DNA of 64,000 nucleotides from NCBI GenBank assembly GCA_964412105.1, contig CAYPNM010000004.1, positions 59,157-123,156 of the forward strand, in the 5' to 3' direction. The notes under the pieces are model-generated. The model ran no database searches. It was not told where the DNA came from and was given only the letters and a program-made list of their open reading frames with translations. The stretch is from JAKAGZ01 sp964412105. GTDB lineage: Bacteria > Bacteroidota > Ignavibacteria > Ignavibacteriales > Ignavibacteriaceae. Position 1 is the stretch's first letter; every line of letters begins with the position of its first letter. Of the stretch, positions 18,531 through 27,642 are shown piece after piece. Made by a program: the position numbers and the translations under genes.

Positions 18531-20558
18531 ATGAAATATATAAAGTTATTTCTGATTTCAATTTTAATAATTATTAGCAATTCGTGCTATGCCTCTAAAG
18601 GGCAGGAAGAAAAAGTCTATTATGCTATTGAAATAAATGGGATTGTTTGCGGTTATACTGAATCAATTGAAAAAACAATTCAGTTGGAAGGTAAAAAGTA
18701 TTTAAGCCAAAAGCTCAATATGTTCATTATGCTCTCCCTTTTCGGGAGCGAATTTAATACAAATATGAATATTACATCGATCCTGGATCCGGTTACAAAA
18801 AGATGTTACCAGATTAACGGAGAAATAAACCAGGGACCTATTAATAGAAAGTTTGATGTGAAAGTAGAAAACGGGAAAGCTGTAATTAGCTCATCCCTGA
18901 TGGGAGAACCAAAAAGTATTGAACTCACTCCGGAAATTCTTTGCGGCTCTGATGAAGTCTTTACAAATCTAAAGAGAGAATTTGTCGAAAATAATGCAAA
19001 GGAGGTCAGCTACGATATTCTGGAAGCAATCGATTCTGATATACAAAATTCAATATTTAAGAAAATAGGGGAAGAAGAAATAGAACTCGCAGGGAAAAGG
19101 TATAAAACAATAATAATAGAACAACATAACAATAAAACAGGGGTTAAAATTAAATACTGGCTTGCACCGGAGCTAGGATACTTTGTAATGTTTCACGTTC
19201 TTAATAGAAAAGTGTATCTGACCGACCAAACAATTGTTGATAAAATCAAAGTTGCAAGTATGGATGGTTCGATTCTAACCAAAACTAATAAATCGATCTC
19301 GGATGTTCAGGCAATTTCTTATATGAAGCTTAAAGTTGAGATTCAACCTACAGGAATAAATCTTAAACCGGAAGATTTAAATGTACTTGGACAGAAATTT
19401 GAAGGGACCGTAAAAGATAATCTCATTAAAGGAATAATGGAAATTAAATATGATAGATATAACGGTGAAAATGCCCCTCCTTTCCCACCGGATTTCAGCA
19501 AAGATTTATCATTGCAAGAATACCTTCATCCTTCAAACAGTATTCAATCAGACGACCGGGTATTAATAGATGAAGCAAAAACAATTACAAAGGATGCAAA
19601 GAACAGCTGGGAGGCTGCAAAAATGTTGAGCAAATGGGTAGCTGAAAAGATTCATTATGCAATTCCTGGCGGAGGTTCGGCTCGAGGTGCTTACGATATG
19701 AAAGCTGGGGAGTGCGGTGCTCACTCAATGCTGCTTGCTGCATTTTGCCGTGCTGTTGGAATCCCTGCCAGAGTTGTTTACGGAGGAATGTATGTGCCCA
19801 ATATGGGTGGCGCATTTGGTCAGCATGCATGGAATGAAATTTTTATGGGAGAGGCTGGCTGGATCCCGGTTGACGCTACGGCTTTTGAAACCGATTTTAT
19901 AGACGCCGGACATATAAGAATTTCTGAACATCGGCTTGCTTCATCATCATTCAATGCAAAGAGCATTGAAATACTTGATTACAAACTCGGTGATAAATCC
20001 TCTGAAGTATCAAAATCAGCAAATGAAATGTTTGCTCCTTATCTCGGCAAATATAAAGAACCAAAAAGTGGAAAAATTTTCCAAGTTCTTGAAAAAGAAG
20101 GGAATCTCTCTGTAGATATTCCGGGACAGGCTGTTCTCCCCTTTAACCAACCGGATGAAAATGGGAAATGGTATTGCAAATTATCAAACAGACTTTTTAT
20201 AGAATTCAGCAAAGTTGAAAACGATAGCATCTCACATATGGTATTTCATAACCTTGTTGCTATGCAAAAACAGAATGATACTTTAAAAATTCCGAATGAA
20301 ATACCTGCAGATATGAAACCTTACATTGGCAATTACTACTTCCCAGCTGTCAATGCTGTATTCAGAGTTGAGTATGTGGATAAAACTCTTGGAGTTTATG
20401 ATCCGACCGAAAATAAAACAATAAGGCTTCAACCGCCAGATGAAAATGGCGGCTGGTTGGATGAATTTAATAAGAACACAATTTATTTCGAAAAGAACGC
20501 GAAGGGAGATGTAACCGCAATGAATATTGACGCTGCAACAAAATTTGTGAAAGAATAA
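18531..20558 (+). CDS. Secreted transglutaminase-like protein with C-terminal duplicated domain
   Basis: 675 aa with an N-terminal signal sequence (ending near ISNSCYAS; the Cys could be lipidated). The transglutaminase-like core has the full catalytic triad: Cys395 in GECGAHS, His432 in QHAWNEI and Asp448 in PVDAT. The preceding 300 residues form a beta-rich region of unknown fold. After the core come two copies of a roughly 75-residue DUF3471-like domain (starting APYLGKYKEP near 502 and PYIGNYYFPA near 592, each with a QPDENG-W or PPDENGGW segment). The protein probably acts in the periplasm or on the surface as a protease or amide-bond-forming enzyme; the substrate is unknown. GGAGG lies five bases before the ATG. 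Confidence 0.85.
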   Translation: MKYIKLFLISILIIISNSCYASKGQEEKVYYAIEINGIVCGYTESIEKTIQLEGKKYLSQKLNMFIMLSLFGSEFNTNMNITSILDPVTKRCYQINGEINQGPINRKFDVKVENGKAVISSSLMGEPKSIELTPEILCGSDEVFTNLKREFVENNAKEVSYDILEAIDSDIQNSIFKKIGEEEIELAGKRYKTIIIEQHNNKTGVKIKYWLAPELGYFVMFHVLNRKVYLTDQTIVDKIKVASMDGSILTKTNKSISDVQAISYMKLKVEIQPTGINLKPEDLNVLGQKFEGTVKDNLIKGIMEIKYDRYNGENAPPFPPDFSKDLSLQEYLHPSNSIQSDDRVLIDEAKTITKDAKNSWEAAKMLSKWVAEKIHYAIPGGGSARGAYDMKAGECGAHSMLLAAFCRAVGIPARVVYGGMYVPNMGGAFGQHAWNEIFMGEAGWIPVDATAFETDFIDAGHIRISEHRLASSSFNAKSIEILDYKLGDKSSEVSKSANEMFAPYLGKYKEPKSGKIFQVLEKEGNLSVDIPGQAVLPFNQPDENGKWYCKLSNRLFIEFSKVENDSISHMVFHNLVAMQKQNDTLKIPNEIPADMKPYIGNYYFPAVNAVFRVEYVDKTLGVYDPTENKTIRLQPPDENGGWLDEFNKNTIYFEKNAKGDVTAMNIDAATKFVKE

Positions 20559-20621
20559 AAATGCAGCTTTAGAATAAAAAGTTATTCTTATTATCTAAAA
20601 TTAATTAGGAGAATCGATAAT

Positions 20622-21140
20622 ATGAAAAATAGAATTAATCATTTTGTTTTAGTTGCATCTCTCATATTCTTCACCTCCTGCGGAAATACGGAACGGAATG
20701 ACGACCGGAGATCAAACAAGCAGCTACAGCAGGAAGAACCCACTCTAAAAGGAAAAATTGAAAAAATAAATAAAGTTATTGAGAAAGCAATGTTAAGCGG
20801 TGATTTTGATTCAATACTACCTTACTATACCGATGATATAATTATCTCGCCACCGTTGAGAAAATCAGTTGAAGGTGTAGAAGCCATAAAAGAAATCTAC
20901 CAGGAGAATAAAAAGATTGGATTAAAATATCATTCCTTCAGCGGGACGGTTGAGAAGATTTGGGAATGTTCCGATAATATTTATGAAAGAGGTACATTTG
21001 GAAATTCTTTAAGCTCAAATGATCATCCCAAACCTGTGGCATATTATGGATCATATTTCACTATCTGGCAAAAAGAGAAAGATGGATCAGTCAAAATAAA
21101 ATATCTCATTTATAATTTGGATTTTAATCCATTCAAATAA
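20622..21140 (+). CDS. SnoaL/NTF2-like lipoprotein
   Basis: 172 aa. A lipoprotein signal peptide ends at the lipobox FFTSC (Cys near residue 20). The rest has the cone-shaped NTF2-like pattern: INKVIEKAMLSGDFDSILPYYTDDIIISPP, then VEGVEAIKEIY, then beta strands (SGTVEKIWECSDNIYERGTF and SYFTIWQKEKDGSVKIKYLIYN), as in the SnoaL/DUF4440 families. Many such proteins are binding rather than catalytic. It starts 63 bases after the transglutaminase stop with AGGAG before the ATG, so it is probably in the same operon. Confidence 0.8.
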   Translation: MKNRINHFVLVASLIFFTSCGNTERNDDRRSNKQLQQEEPTLKGKIEKINKVIEKAMLSGDFDSILPYYTDDIIISPPLRKSVEGVEAIKEIYQENKKIGLKYHSFSGTVEKIWECSDNIYERGTFGNSLSSNDHPKPVAYYGSYFTIWQKEKDGSVKIKYLIYNLDFNPFK

Positions 21141-21155
21141 ATCTGGAGCTATAAA

Positions 21156-21419
21156 ATGGATCTGACAAAAATATTCATAGCTATTGCCGCCATTGGTGTT
21201 GCAGTTTACATAATTGTTAGCATAATGATTTATAACGAGTTGAAGAAACGGGATGCTAATGTACACTTCGTCTTTTTGAGATTTATGATCCCTTTTTATG
21301 CTAATCAATATAAATCGTTGACTATAGCTGAAACTGGTAGACCGGGCGTTTTATTCTACTACTGGATTATATCAATCAATACTGCTCTTGTTTTTGCAAT
21401 AGCTGCAATTGTTTCTTAA
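21156..21419 (+). CDS. Small membrane protein, unknown function
   Basis: 87 aa with two predicted membrane helices: one N-terminal (IFIAIAAIGVAVYIIVSIMI) and one C-terminal (GVLFYYWIISINTALVFAIAAIV), joined by a basic cytoplasmic or periplasmic loop. It begins 15 bases after the preceding stop, with GGAG upstream, so it is a real gene of this operon. I do not recognise the family. Confidence 0.7.
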   Translation: MDLTKIFIAIAAIGVAVYIIVSIMIYNELKKRDANVHFVFLRFMIPFYANQYKSLTIAETGRPGVLFYYWIISINTALVFAIAAIVS

Positions 21420-21484
21420 TAGTATAAAGTAACCTTATTGATTTGCAGTAAAACAAATTTTGTTTACTAAACGGAGGTAAGAAA

Positions 21485-21670
21485 ATGAAGTATAAAGTCC
21501 ACAGATTTGACATAGATATGACGAAAAGTTCGAACAAGCTGGAAGAATATTTAAATAGTCTTAAAGGTGAGATAGTTGCTATAATTCCGAATATAAAAAA
21601 AACAACATTAGCCCAAATATATGGTGTTACAAAGAAAATAGATTTTTTGCTCATAGTTGAAAAGAACTAA
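21485..21670 (+). CDS. Small basic protein, unknown function
   Basis: 61 aa, no signal peptide or membrane helix, with a beta-alpha-beta pattern (MKYKVHRFDIDMTKSS, a helix KLEEYLNSLKG, then EIVAIIPNI and IDFLLIVEKN). The ATG is preceded by the strong Shine-Dalgarno GGAGG at six bases. The shape and size resemble short DUF4177-type proteins, but the match is not firm. The stop is two bases before the next start, which supports co-translation with the methyltransferase-HEAT gene. Confidence 0.65.
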   Translation: MKYKVHRFDIDMTKSSNKLEEYLNSLKGEIVAIIPNIKKTTLAQIYGVTKKIDFLLIVEKN

Positions 21671-21671
21671 A

Positions 21672-23339
21672 ATGAAAAATTTAAAAGGCACCGGACTGTT
21701 TTTATTAGCAATTATATTTTCCATCGCTTTGATGTTCGCTTTTATAGAACTTCCTCGTCTGATCGATTCTATGCTGCAAACAAAAGTAGGGTTTCCCGGC
21801 TTCGATCAGGGAGCAGATGAGTTTAATGCCTACAAATCTGACTTATTTGTAAATGCACTTTACTTAAGATGGATTGGCTATGGAAGCCTCGCACTTATTG
21901 TCGCATTTATAATCATCGGTTTTGTTACAAAAAAAAGTGGGTGGGCATACGCAGGAGCTTTTGCGCTTTTCCTCCCTGTGTTCGGCCAGTTCGCTTTGAA
22001 TATGTTCTTTTTAGCTGGATTGGGGATTCTACGCGTTGTCTGGCTTCCGTTTATGGATGTCTCATTCAATGTTCTTCAACTAGGTAATATCATTTTTCTG
22101 CCTTACGATATTTTAATTTGGCTCGCTGGTCTGTTCAACTGGGATGCCCACAATTTTCTTGCGTATTTCTTTATGGCCACAGGAGCATTTTTATTTGTCT
22201 GGGGAGTCCTTATCTGGCTGCAAACTCGTTTCGGAGGTAAAGGTGTTGCTGCGAATGCTATATATAAATTTTCCAGGCATCCACAGTATCTCGGATGGAT
22301 AATCTGGAGTTATGGGATGGTGCTATTTTCTTTTCACATAAACAATATGAAAATAAGCTGGAGCGTTTCTTCAAGTCTTCCCTGGCTGCTTGCAACTATG
22401 GTTATTATCGGTATTTGCCTTATTGAAGAAATTAAGATGAAAGAAAGGAATGGCGAGGAGTATGAAAAATATAGAGCAAAAACTCCTTTCCTTTTTCCTG
22501 TTCCTAAATGGATAAGAACTATTATTAATGCCCCAATGCAATTATTATTACGAAAAGATAATCCTGCTACAAAATCAGAAGCTGCGGGAGTTACATCCTT
22601 TTATACAGTGATTTTAATTTTGCTCTCACTATTCTGGGTTGATTTGGGAACTGAAAAACCACAGCAGGTTTTAATATCCTCAGCAAATACTCAACATCAA
22701 ATAGATTCTTTAATTACTGAGATCAGAAATACTCCAAGAAGATATCTTCATAAGCACTTCAATAGTCTAAAAAATATGGGCAATGTATCCGTAAAACCAT
22801 TAATAAATTTGCTTTACGACCCTGATCCCGTGCTTCGTGAATTTTCTGCAAACGCTTTGGGAGAGTTAAAGGCGGATACGGCAACCGTCCACATAATAAA
22901 ACTTATCGACGATAGTAATTTCAGGGTAAGGAATTCTGCTATTTATGCATTGGGCAAAATGGAATCTGAAAAAGCTCTTGAACCTCTGATTAGTGTGTTG
23001 AGCAAACCGACGGGACCGGGACAGCGGCATTTTATTTACAGCGCCTTAGGAGGAATAGGTTCAGAGAAAGCAATTGACGTTTTAATCAAGGGGACAGAAG
23101 ATTCAGTCTGGTTTGTAAAGAACAGCGCTATCAATGCTATATGCAAAATTAATATTGATAAAGCATCAAGGTTTGTTGAACGATCACTAAAAGATAACGA
23201 TACAAGAGTTAGAAGGAGTTCTGTTTACCTTATTCTCAAATACAAAATTAAAAACCTCAAAGAAGCTGTAAAAACTCTCCTTAATGACGAAGATTTTGAA
23301 ACTCGCTTCTATTCAAAAATAATTTTGGAGCGTTTATAA
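21672..23339 (+). CDS. Membrane methyltransferase-like (ICMT/PEMT type) protein fused to HEAT repeats
   Basis: 555 aa from the ATG at 21672, preferred to one at 21657 that would overlap the previous gene. Residues 1-285 carry five to six membrane helices ending in the isoprenylcysteine/phospholipid methyltransferase signature: ANAIYKFSRHPQYLGWIIW near residue 200 and IEEIKMKERNGEEYEKY near 255. Family members methylate membrane lipids or cysteines with S-adenosylmethionine. A further helix at about 310-330 leads to a C-terminal array of four to five HEAT-like repeats (PLINLLYDPDPVLREFSANA, then IIKLIDDSNFRVRNSAIYAL and similar), a protein-binding solenoid. Methyl acceptor unknown. The fusion is unusual to me. 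Confidence 0.75.
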   Translation: MKNLKGTGLFLLAIIFSIALMFAFIELPRLIDSMLQTKVGFPGFDQGADEFNAYKSDLFVNALYLRWIGYGSLALIVAFIIIGFVTKKSGWAYAGAFALFLPVFGQFALNMFFLAGLGILRVVWLPFMDVSFNVLQLGNIIFLPYDILIWLAGLFNWDAHNFLAYFFMATGAFLFVWGVLIWLQTRFGGKGVAANAIYKFSRHPQYLGWIIWSYGMVLFSFHINNMKISWSVSSSLPWLLATMVIIGICLIEEIKMKERNGEEYEKYRAKTPFLFPVPKWIRTIINAPMQLLLRKDNPATKSEAAGVTSFYTVILILLSLFWVDLGTEKPQQVLISSANTQHQIDSLITEIRNTPRRYLHKHFNSLKNMGNVSVKPLINLLYDPDPVLREFSANALGELKADTATVHIIKLIDDSNFRVRNSAIYALGKMESEKALEPLISVLSKPTGPGQRHFIYSALGGIGSEKAIDVLIKGTEDSVWFVKNSAINAICKINIDKASRFVERSLKDNDTRVRRSSVYLILKYKIKNLKEAVKTLLNDEDFETRFYSKIILERL

Positions 23340-23410
23340 GAAAAAGGGAATAGCGAACAGGCTGAGCCAAAATTTAATATTAAGGACAGACATTTTAATT
23401 GGGGGGCTTA

Positions 23411-24328
23411 ATGAAAATTTCATTTTTCATCAGTTTATTGCTGATAGTAACAGCAATAACTATTACTGCACAGAAAAAGACAGATTTTCCAAAACTCGCC
23501 GGCCCCTACTTGGGCCAGAAACCACCGGTAAGCGAACCGTTATTGTTTGCACCAGGAATTATCTCCAATGGCGTAAATCATAGTAGTGTAGCGATCAGTC
23601 CTGATGGGAAAGAATTAATCTGGAGTGGTGTAGAAAGGAAATTATGGGTTACAAAGTTAGAGAATGGTTCTTGGACAAATCCGGGTATGCTCCAATTCTG
23701 CAAAAATGATCTATTCAAGTATGATAATCCATTTATTTCAACTGATGGAAATAAATTGTTCTTTACTTCATTCCGTCCGGGAGCTGTTTCGCAAAATAAA
23801 GAAACAATCTGGTATGCTGAAAGATTTCAATCTGGATGGTCGGATCCCAATCCAATTAGCACGGAAGTGAATGAAATGCCTTTGCATTGGAGCATTTCCG
23901 TATCTGATTCCGGTACTCTCTATTTCCAGTTTCAGGATGTAAGTGGGAAATCTCCTGGAGGAATAGGTGATATCTATTATTCAAAGCTGGTTAATAGCGT
24001 CTACACAAAACCTGTCAGTATTGGTCCGGCAATCAATACGCCGGCTACAGAAACCTGCCCGTATATAGCACCTGATGAATCTTATATTGTATTTACGAGA
24101 TTCGATGAAACAAATGTTAAAAACACTGGAATCTTTATAAGCTACAAAGATATTTCAGGTAATTGGTTGCCACCGGTAATGGCTGAAGGTGGTACCAAAA
24201 AAAAGGGAGGGCTTAGCCCAAGGATATCACCAGATGGCAAATATTTGTTTTATGTGAACGGCGGTATGTGGTGGATGCCTGCAAAATTTATTGAGGAGTT
24301 AAGACCGAAAAATCTTAAAATCAAATAA
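23411..24328 (+). CDS. Secreted PD40 (TolB-like) beta-propeller protein
   Basis: 305 aa from the ATG at 23411, which follows a run of G residues (GGGGGGC) acting as Shine-Dalgarno; an in-frame TTG at 23399 is less likely. A signal peptide (KISFFISLLLIVTAITITAQ) is followed by PD40 repeats such as VAISPDGKELIWSG, ISTDGNKLFFTSF, IAPDESYIVFTRF and ISPDGKYLFYVNGG. Such proteins bind ligands or partners; no catalytic residues are seen. Last gene of the plus-strand block, converging on ctpA. Confidence 0.8.
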   Translation: MKISFFISLLLIVTAITITAQKKTDFPKLAGPYLGQKPPVSEPLLFAPGIISNGVNHSSVAISPDGKELIWSGVERKLWVTKLENGSWTNPGMLQFCKNDLFKYDNPFISTDGNKLFFTSFRPGAVSQNKETIWYAERFQSGWSDPNPISTEVNEMPLHWSISVSDSGTLYFQFQDVSGKSPGGIGDIYYSKLVNSVYTKPVSIGPAINTPATETCPYIAPDESYIVFTRFDETNVKNTGIFISYKDISGNWLPPVMAEGGTKKKGGLSPRISPDGKYLFYVNGGMWWMPAKFIEELRPKNLKIK

Positions 24329-24351
24329 TGAAAATTTCTAGGTTAACTGAT

Positions 24352-25998
24352 TTACCTCAATAAATTGTTATAAACTGTGCTGTCATTTAATATATTCAAT
24401 GCCGCCTCGAACTGCTTGTCATATTTCAGGTAAACTTCTGTTCTAGCATCATTGCCGAGAAACCTGGCAGCCAATTCTCCTTTTATCTCTCTTAGTATTT
24501 CATCCCTGTAGATTTTAAGCTCTGTTAAGTCCAGTTTCTCAAACTCCTTTTTAACATGATCCAGATCCGCCGATAAAATGCCGGCATCGCTTCTGCCGTT
24601 TATATCTGCTATCATCTTATTAATTTCCTTTTCCGCTTCCGAATGATAGACATATTTTTGTTCAGCAAGATATTTTTCAAATTCGTTAAATATCTTATTA
24701 TCATCCAGATTGTTAAAATCCTGTTTTTCGTTCATATAATAATAGTGATCGGCAAAAGTGAAAAACATTCCTTTGGCAAGGAGATCTTTTGTAATATTTC
24801 CGCGGATAACGTAGTCAATGGTTGTATCAGGGGTAATACCACCTCCGCTGTAAACTATTCGTTTATTATCTGTAAAATAAGAGGATTTAATAATTGAATC
24901 CGGCTTGGTAAAAACTTTATTGCTTTTCGTGTAGTCTATTTTTTGAATACACCTTCCGCTCGGTGTGTAATATTTTGCAGTAGTAATTTTCAGTGAAGTA
25001 TTATAATCAAGCGGCGTGATTGTTTGAACCAATCCTTTTCCATATGATTTTGTTCCGAGTATTACTCCCCTGTCGTGGTCCTGAATGGCTCCGGCAGTAA
25101 TTTCTGATGCGGAAGCTGATCCTCCATTAATCAAAACGACTAATTTAGCATTACCTGCAAGCGGTTCCTGCGTTGCATAATATTTTTTTTCATCTGTTTG
25201 ATCCCTTCCCCTTGTTGAAACTACCAGTTTCCCCTTTTTTAGGAATTCATTACAAATATTTACTGCAACATCAAGCAGACCGCCGGGATTTCCACGAAGA
25301 TCAAGAACTATTGACTTAATTTCCCTTTTGGATTTAAGCTCGAGAAGAGCTCTTTTTACTTCATCTCCTGCTGAGCGGCTGAAGTTTGTCAATTTAAGAT
25401 AAACGTTATTGCTGTTTTTGGGATAGAAGCCATAATATGTCAAACTTTTTACAATGACTTCTTCTCTGACAACGTTAAAATTAAGAGTATCTTTTTCATC
25501 ATTACGCAGAATCTTTAAATGCACAATTGTTCCTGGATCACCCTTTACCAATGAAGAGAGTTGATCTATATTTTCCGGACTTATCTTTATGCTGTCGGCC
25601 TGAATAAGCACATCTCCAATTCTCAGTCCCTGCCTCTGTGAAGAGTAGCCATCCATTACTTCAACAATAGTGACCCTGTCCCCTCTAATGCCGATTGAAA
25701 TGCCTATGCCGCCGTATTTGCCGTTAGTTATAAGATCAATATCCTCCTTTCTATTCTGATCAATGAACATAGTATATGGATCAAGAGCATCAAGCATTCC
25801 ATCAATTCCGGCCTGCATAAATTGGGCTGGATCGATCGGTTCTACGTAATTAAATGTAACTTCTTTGTAAACTTTTCCAAAGAGATCAATGTTCTTGGAA
25901 ATTTCAAAATAGATGTCATTGCTTCCGGTGAAAAATCCGGAGAAAAGCAAGATTACTAACCCACCTAACAAAACCTTTTTTGCACTTTTCATTTTCAT
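24352..25998 (-). CDS. ctpA: C-terminal processing peptidase, S41 family (CtpA/Prc-like)
   Basis: 548 aa. An N-terminal membrane helix (VLLGGLVILLFSGFF) exports the protein; a PDZ domain follows at about residues 85-165 (GIGISIGIRG...GYSSQRQGLRIGDVLI). The S41 protease domain shows LRGNPGGLLDVAV, the catalytic Ser in GGSASASE and the catalytic Lys in TKSYGKGLVQ. It cleaves periplasmic proteins at C termini. A helical C-terminal extension of about 150 residues is typical of the Bacteroidota/Chlorobi form. Its ATG overlaps the tmk stop by four bases. Confidence 0.93.
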   Translation of the reverse strand: MKMKSAKKVLLGGLVILLFSGFFTGSNDIYFEISKNIDLFGKVYKEVTFNYVEPIDPAQFMQAGIDGMLDALDPYTMFIDQNRKEDIDLITNGKYGGIGISIGIRGDRVTIVEVMDGYSSQRQGLRIGDVLIQADSIKISPENIDQLSSLVKGDPGTIVHLKILRNDEKDTLNFNVVREEVIVKSLTYYGFYPKNSNNVYLKLTNFSRSAGDEVKRALLELKSKREIKSIVLDLRGNPGGLLDVAVNICNEFLKKGKLVVSTRGRDQTDEKKYYATQEPLAGNAKLVVLINGGSASASEITAGAIQDHDRGVILGTKSYGKGLVQTITPLDYNTSLKITTAKYYTPSGRCIQKIDYTKSNKVFTKPDSIIKSSYFTDNKRIVYSGGGITPDTTIDYVIRGNITKDLLAKGMFFTFADHYYYMNEKQDFNNLDDNKIFNEFEKYLAEQKYVYHSEAEKEINKMIADINGRSDAGILSADLDHVKKEFEKLDLTELKIYRDEILREIKGELAARFLGNDARTEVYLKYDKQFEAALNILNDSTVYNNLLR

Positions 25999-26621
25999 AT
26001 TGCTTCCTTCTTTTCTAAAAGATTGATCTCTTCAATTATATTTCTATTTATATCTTTAATTGATCTTGTCCCATCAATAACACGAAATCTTTTTTCATCT
26101 TTCGCAATTGTCAGGTAACCATTCCTGACTTTTTCAAAAAATATGTTGTCCGAAAGTTCCATACGGTCAAGGCCTGCTTCACCTTTTCCCATTTTTCTTT
26201 TACTAGCTTCCTCGATAGGAATATCAATTATAAAAGTAATGTCAGGTAATGCCCCGTCGATAGCCAGCTTATTTATATGTTTCACAATTTCCAGGTTAAT
26301 TCCTCTTCCGTATCCCTGGTAAGCAGTTGTTGAATCATGAAACCGGTCCGAAATTACATAAACTCCTTTATTAATTAAGGGCTGAATTTTTTCTCTAACT
26401 AATTGAGCCCTTGAAGCCGAAAAAAGAAATATCTCCGTTTCCATTTTCATCTGATTATGCTTTTTATCAAGCAAAATAGCTCTAACGATTTCTGATATTT
26501 CTGTTCCTCCCGGTTCCCTGATTATCTCTACTTCCTTATTAATCGATACCAAGTAATTTTTTAGAAGGGATACCTGAGTTGATTTCCCGCAAAAGTCTAT
26601 TCCCTCAAAAGTTATAAACAT
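25995..26621 (-). CDS. tmk: Thymidylate kinase
   Basis: 208 aa, normal length. It phosphorylates dTMP to dTDP. The P-loop reads FEGIDFCGKST (residues 4-14), the DR(Y/F) motif reads SDRFHDSTTAYQG near residue 93, and a LID region follows (KRKMGKGEAGLDRME). The P-loop has Phe-Cys where many bacterial enzymes have Gly-x; the Lys and Ser/Thr needed for phosphate binding are present, so the enzyme should be active. Confidence 0.95.
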   Translation of the reverse strand: MFITFEGIDFCGKSTQVSLLKNYLVSINKEVEIIREPGGTEISEIVRAILLDKKHNQMKMETEIFLFSASRAQLVREKIQPLINKGVYVISDRFHDSTTAYQGYGRGINLEIVKHINKLAIDGALPDITFIIDIPIEEASKRKMGKGEAGLDRMELSDNIFFEKVRNGYLTIAKDEKRFRVIDGTRSIKDINRNIIEEINLLEKKEAI

Positions 26622-26649
26622 TTCAAATATGAATTATTGTAAGAGAAAT

Positions 26650-27564
26650 TTAATTGAATTTTTTAATTACATACCTGAGCTGTTCAGGCTTTATATATTT
26701 AATCGACACGTTATCAGGAGATTCCACTTTGGGAACGATTCCCCCTAAAGTGTCAAATACAACATCCCTGTAATTAACATAGGCTCTAAACTGATCGCTT
26801 GTTAGTCTGCCTAAAATATCTATACCACCTTTTACAGCAATTGTAATTTTATTAGGTAGTAATACTACCTCCCTGTCTTTGGGCACACCGGTTACCTTCA
26901 CAAGAACATTATCAATATTCCTGTCAACTATACGCTGAACATCGATAGTAACAAGAGTATTTTTATCACTATAGGTCATTCCCTGAATATTTTTAAGATC
27001 TACTCGTATCTCAATTTTGTCATTTAAATTACTTAAACTGATCTTTTTTGTTTTTACGGAATTCATTTTTTTTAACTCACTCAAAGCACCATAGGCAATA
27101 ACCGAATCAGGGACTACTGTTATTGGTGATGCAATTCCGTATCCTGTCCTGAATGAAAGATCTATATCAGGTACTACTTTGAATTTTTTACTCGTAATCT
27201 TTTCAATACTTAAAGCAAGAGTATCAGGATTAATATCTATCACTTCAAGATCTGATGATAACCACTGATTTTCACTTAAATAATTATAAAGATTTATAAA
27301 CCTTTTTCCGGTATCTCCATTAGCTGTTATAGTGAAGGCAGGCTCTGCACCTATTTTTTCAGCTATTAATTTCCATCCTTTCCCTTTTACCTTGATCTGT
27401 AGGCTTTTTGGTATTTTTGATCCGCTGGTTAGACCCTGTTGAAAATCAACCAGCTTTAGCGGAACTCTGAAAGTTGAATAATAATCATTCGAAAGAGAAA
27501 TTGATATCCATAGAATTACGGAAAAAAGAAATGATATAATAATTATGTGAAGATTTTTCTTCAT
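26650..27564 (-). CDS. YbbR-domain protein (CdaR-like)
   Basis: 304 aa. One N-terminal membrane helix (LHIIIISFLFSVILWISISLS) is followed by YbbR-like repeats of about 80 residues (e.g. FRVPLKLVDFQQGL, VVPDIDLSFRTGYGIASPITVVPDSVIAYG, and IAVKGGIDILGRL). In Gram-positives YbbR/CdaR regulates the diadenylate cyclase CdaA, but no cdaA lies next to it here. Located upstream of tmk and separated from the shell-protein operon by a strong terminator. Confidence 0.85.
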   Translation of the reverse strand: MKKNLHIIIISFLFSVILWISISLSNDYYSTFRVPLKLVDFQQGLTSGSKIPKSLQIKVKGKGWKLIAEKIGAEPAFTITANGDTGKRFINLYNYLSENQWLSSDLEVIDINPDTLALSIEKITSKKFKVVPDIDLSFRTGYGIASPITVVPDSVIAYGALSELKKMNSVKTKKISLSNLNDKIEIRVDLKNIQGMTYSDKNTLVTIDVQRIVDRNIDNVLVKVTGVPKDREVVLLPNKITIAVKGGIDILGRLTSDQFRAYVNYRDVVFDTLGGIVPKVESPDNVSIKYIKPEQLRYVIKKFN

Positions 27565-27591
27565 TTAACAAATATAAAATGAAAAAAGCAT

Positions 27592-27627
27592 AAAAAAACT
27601 CCACAGAATGTGGAGTCCTTTTTTATT
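27592..27627 (-). terminator. Rho-independent terminator of the shell-protein operon
   Basis: A perfect 8-bp stem (ACTCCACA / TGTGGAGT, 27598-27605 with 27609-27616) and a 3-base loop. On the minus strand it is followed by seven T, right after the 181-aa shell-protein gene. The plus strand also has a T run after the stem, so it could work both ways. Confidence 0.9.
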
Positions 27628-27642
27628 TTATAATATCCCTGT

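Noticed and set aside
25995..26621. Inactive thymidylate kinase because of an unusual P-loop
   Set aside because: Lys and Ser/Thr of the P-loop, the DR motif and the LID region are all present; the Phe-Cys variation is tolerated.
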